A stretch of DNA of 7,086 bases from assembly GCA_029934165.1 (NCBI GenBank), contig JAOZMU010000169.1:1-7086 (forward strand), read 5' to 3'. The notes below the pieces were generated by a model, which was not told the origin of the DNA, ran no database searches, and was given only the letters and a program-made list of their open reading frames with translations. This document shows positions 6,055 through 7,086 of this stretch, in pieces. The translations under genes and the position numbers were made by a program. Source of the stretch: Bacteroidales bacterium. GTDB taxonomy: Bacteria > Bacteroidota > Bacteroidia > Bacteroidales > JAOZMU01. How positions within the stretch are numbered: position 1 is the first letter of the stretch; every line of letters starts with the position of its first letter.

Positions 6055-6969
6055 ATGAAACAACTTTCCGGAACCGAACTAAACCAGCTTTCTGTCCAGA
6101 CAATTAAATCAATAATTGCCGAACTTTCTGAGAAATCGAACTCTCAAACTAAAAAATTGCACCAGCAACTTATTAATTTAGCAATAGATATTCAAGAGTT
6201 ATCACTAAAAATGGACGAAAAGCTTATCGATGAACGCACCATTGAACAGGAAGAGCATAGAGTAAAACTAACTTTTGGTCAGATTGTTAGTAAGTATTAT
6301 GATGATATTCAGCTGAATACGACTATTAAAAAATTCAAAACAACAGCAAAAGAAGAAAACACGCACCAATCGGAAATTTCCTTTTTCGAAGGTCTAAACG
6401 AAGCTTGGAAAAAAGTTATTCACAAAGAAGTTACACGAAACCGAAAAAGCGAAGATGTAGATTATTCTAGGATTTTTGAAATAAAAGAATTAAGCATAAC
6501 TAACAACTCTGAAATAAAATCGCTCGAACCACTAAGCGTATTGACTAATCTCCAACGAATATATTGCTCAAACACTCAAATTGAAAACCTAGAACCAATT
6601 TCTGAATTGGTGAATTTGAAAAAACTCAGTTGCTCAAACACTTTGATAACAACATTAGAGCCGATTTCAAACTTAGTTAATTTGAAGGAATTAAATTGTT
6701 CTTCAAAAATCGAAAGTATTGAGCCAATTCGTAATTTAACTAAATTAAAAATTCTCGACTGCTCAACCTCAAACGTTATTTCGTTAGAGCCATTGTGTGG
6801 ATTACAATTATTGAAAAGTCTTGATATTTCGCAAACTTCGATAACAGATATTAGCCCGCTATTTGAATTGACAAAATTACGTAAAATTATTTGCTGCGAA
6901 ACATCAATATCAAACGAACAACGTCTAAAATTTTCGGAAATAAACCCTTTTTGCGAAATCGAGCAGTAG
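6055..6969 (+). CDS. cytoplasmic leucine-rich-repeat protein (SDS22/internalin-like repeats)
   Basis: This 304-residue protein has two parts. Residues 1-155 lack a signal peptide or membrane segment and are highly charged and helical, probably partly coiled coil (QTKKLHQQLINLAIDIQELS around 31-50). Residues 157-287 are six leucine-rich repeats starting at 157, 179, 201, 222, 244 and 266, each 22 residues except the third (21). The consensus is LEPISxLxNLKxLxCSxTxIxx, the bacterial type related to SDS22 and internalins. A short cap ends at 304. Five of six repeats have Cys at position 15 (171, 193, 215, 236, 280), which suggests a buried cysteine ladder. LRR domains bind other proteins, so a protein-interaction role is expected; the partner is unknown. 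The ATG at 6055 is the first in frame. The gene lies between two copies of a 94-base repeat and is not linked to the B12 genes. No catalytic domain is recognised. Confidence 0.85.
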   Translation: MKQLSGTELNQLSVQTIKSIIAELSEKSNSQTKKLHQQLINLAIDIQELSLKMDEKLIDERTIEQEEHRVKLTFGQIVSKYYDDIQLNTTIKKFKTTAKEENTHQSEISFFEGLNEAWKKVIHKEVTRNRKSEDVDYSRIFEIKELSITNNSEIKSLEPLSVLTNLQRIYCSNTQIENLEPISELVNLKKLSCSNTLITTLEPISNLVNLKELNCSSKIESIEPIRNLTKLKILDCSTSNVISLEPLCGLQLLKSLDISQTSITDISPLFELTKLRKIICCETSISNEQRLKFSEINPFCEIEQ

Positions 6970-6988
6970 TTTACTTTCTAATTTGCTC

Positions 6989-7082
6989 CTAAAGTCTAAG
7001 ACCTATTTTTTATGAAACGTTTAAGCTATGAATTAACAACTTAGGTTAATAAAAAGCGTAAGAACTTTTGTAAGAGTACTTA
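6989..7082. repeat. 94-base direct repeat, copy B (right of the LRR gene)
   Basis: It starts 19 bases after the LRR stop codon and ends four bases before the window edge, 1368 bases to the right of copy A. Differences from copy A cluster between 7005 and 7031, while 7032-7077 is fully identical. The palindrome is one base less perfect here (AAGTCT-A-AGACCT). True homology may continue past the window, and the region beyond may hold another gene of the same cassette type. Confidence 0.85.
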
Positions 7083-7086
7083 CATG

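Overview
The window looks like the chromosome of a member of the Bacteroidota. It is AT-rich, the genes lack evident Shine-Dalgarno sites, one secreted protein carries a C-terminal type IX secretion (T9SS) sorting domain, and there is an outer-membrane TonB-dependent receptor. No rRNA, tRNA, CRISPR array or complete transposon was seen.

Layout. Positions 1-560 are mostly non-coding, with one doubtful small frame (160-300) and two inverted repeats. A small SpoIIAA/STAS-like cytoplasmic protein follows at 561-962 (+). It converges on a minus-strand transcription unit that fills 5260-1140. Read in its own direction, this unit consists of a possible promoter, a clear cobalamin (B12) riboswitch (5216-5060), a leader with a U-tract (5059-4931), a 579-residue secreted T9SS cargo protein with a Calx-beta domain (4930-3191), and a 648-residue BtuB-like TonB-dependent receptor (3086-1140). 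A related hairpin-bearing repeat lies just after each of the two stop codons.

To the right of the riboswitch is a gene-poor stretch (about 5260-6054) with small hairpins and the first copy of a 94-base direct repeat (5621-5714). A cytoplasmic leucine-rich-repeat protein is encoded at 6055-6969 (+). The second copy of the direct repeat (6989-7082) follows its stop codon and runs to the window edge, so the LRR gene sits between two 89% identical copies about 1.37 kb apart.

How the genes work together. The riboswitch ties the two minus-strand genes to B12 supply: both should be expressed when cobalamin is scarce. The receptor is the likely outer-membrane importer. The T9SS protein, encoded first and closest to the riboswitch, is a candidate cell-surface partner that captures or hands over corrinoids, perhaps filling the role that BtuG/BtuH lipoproteins have in gut Bacteroides. 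That role is inferred from context, not from a recognised B12-binding motif. The LRR gene and its flanking repeats look like an unrelated cassette, possibly one unit of a larger array beyond the window.
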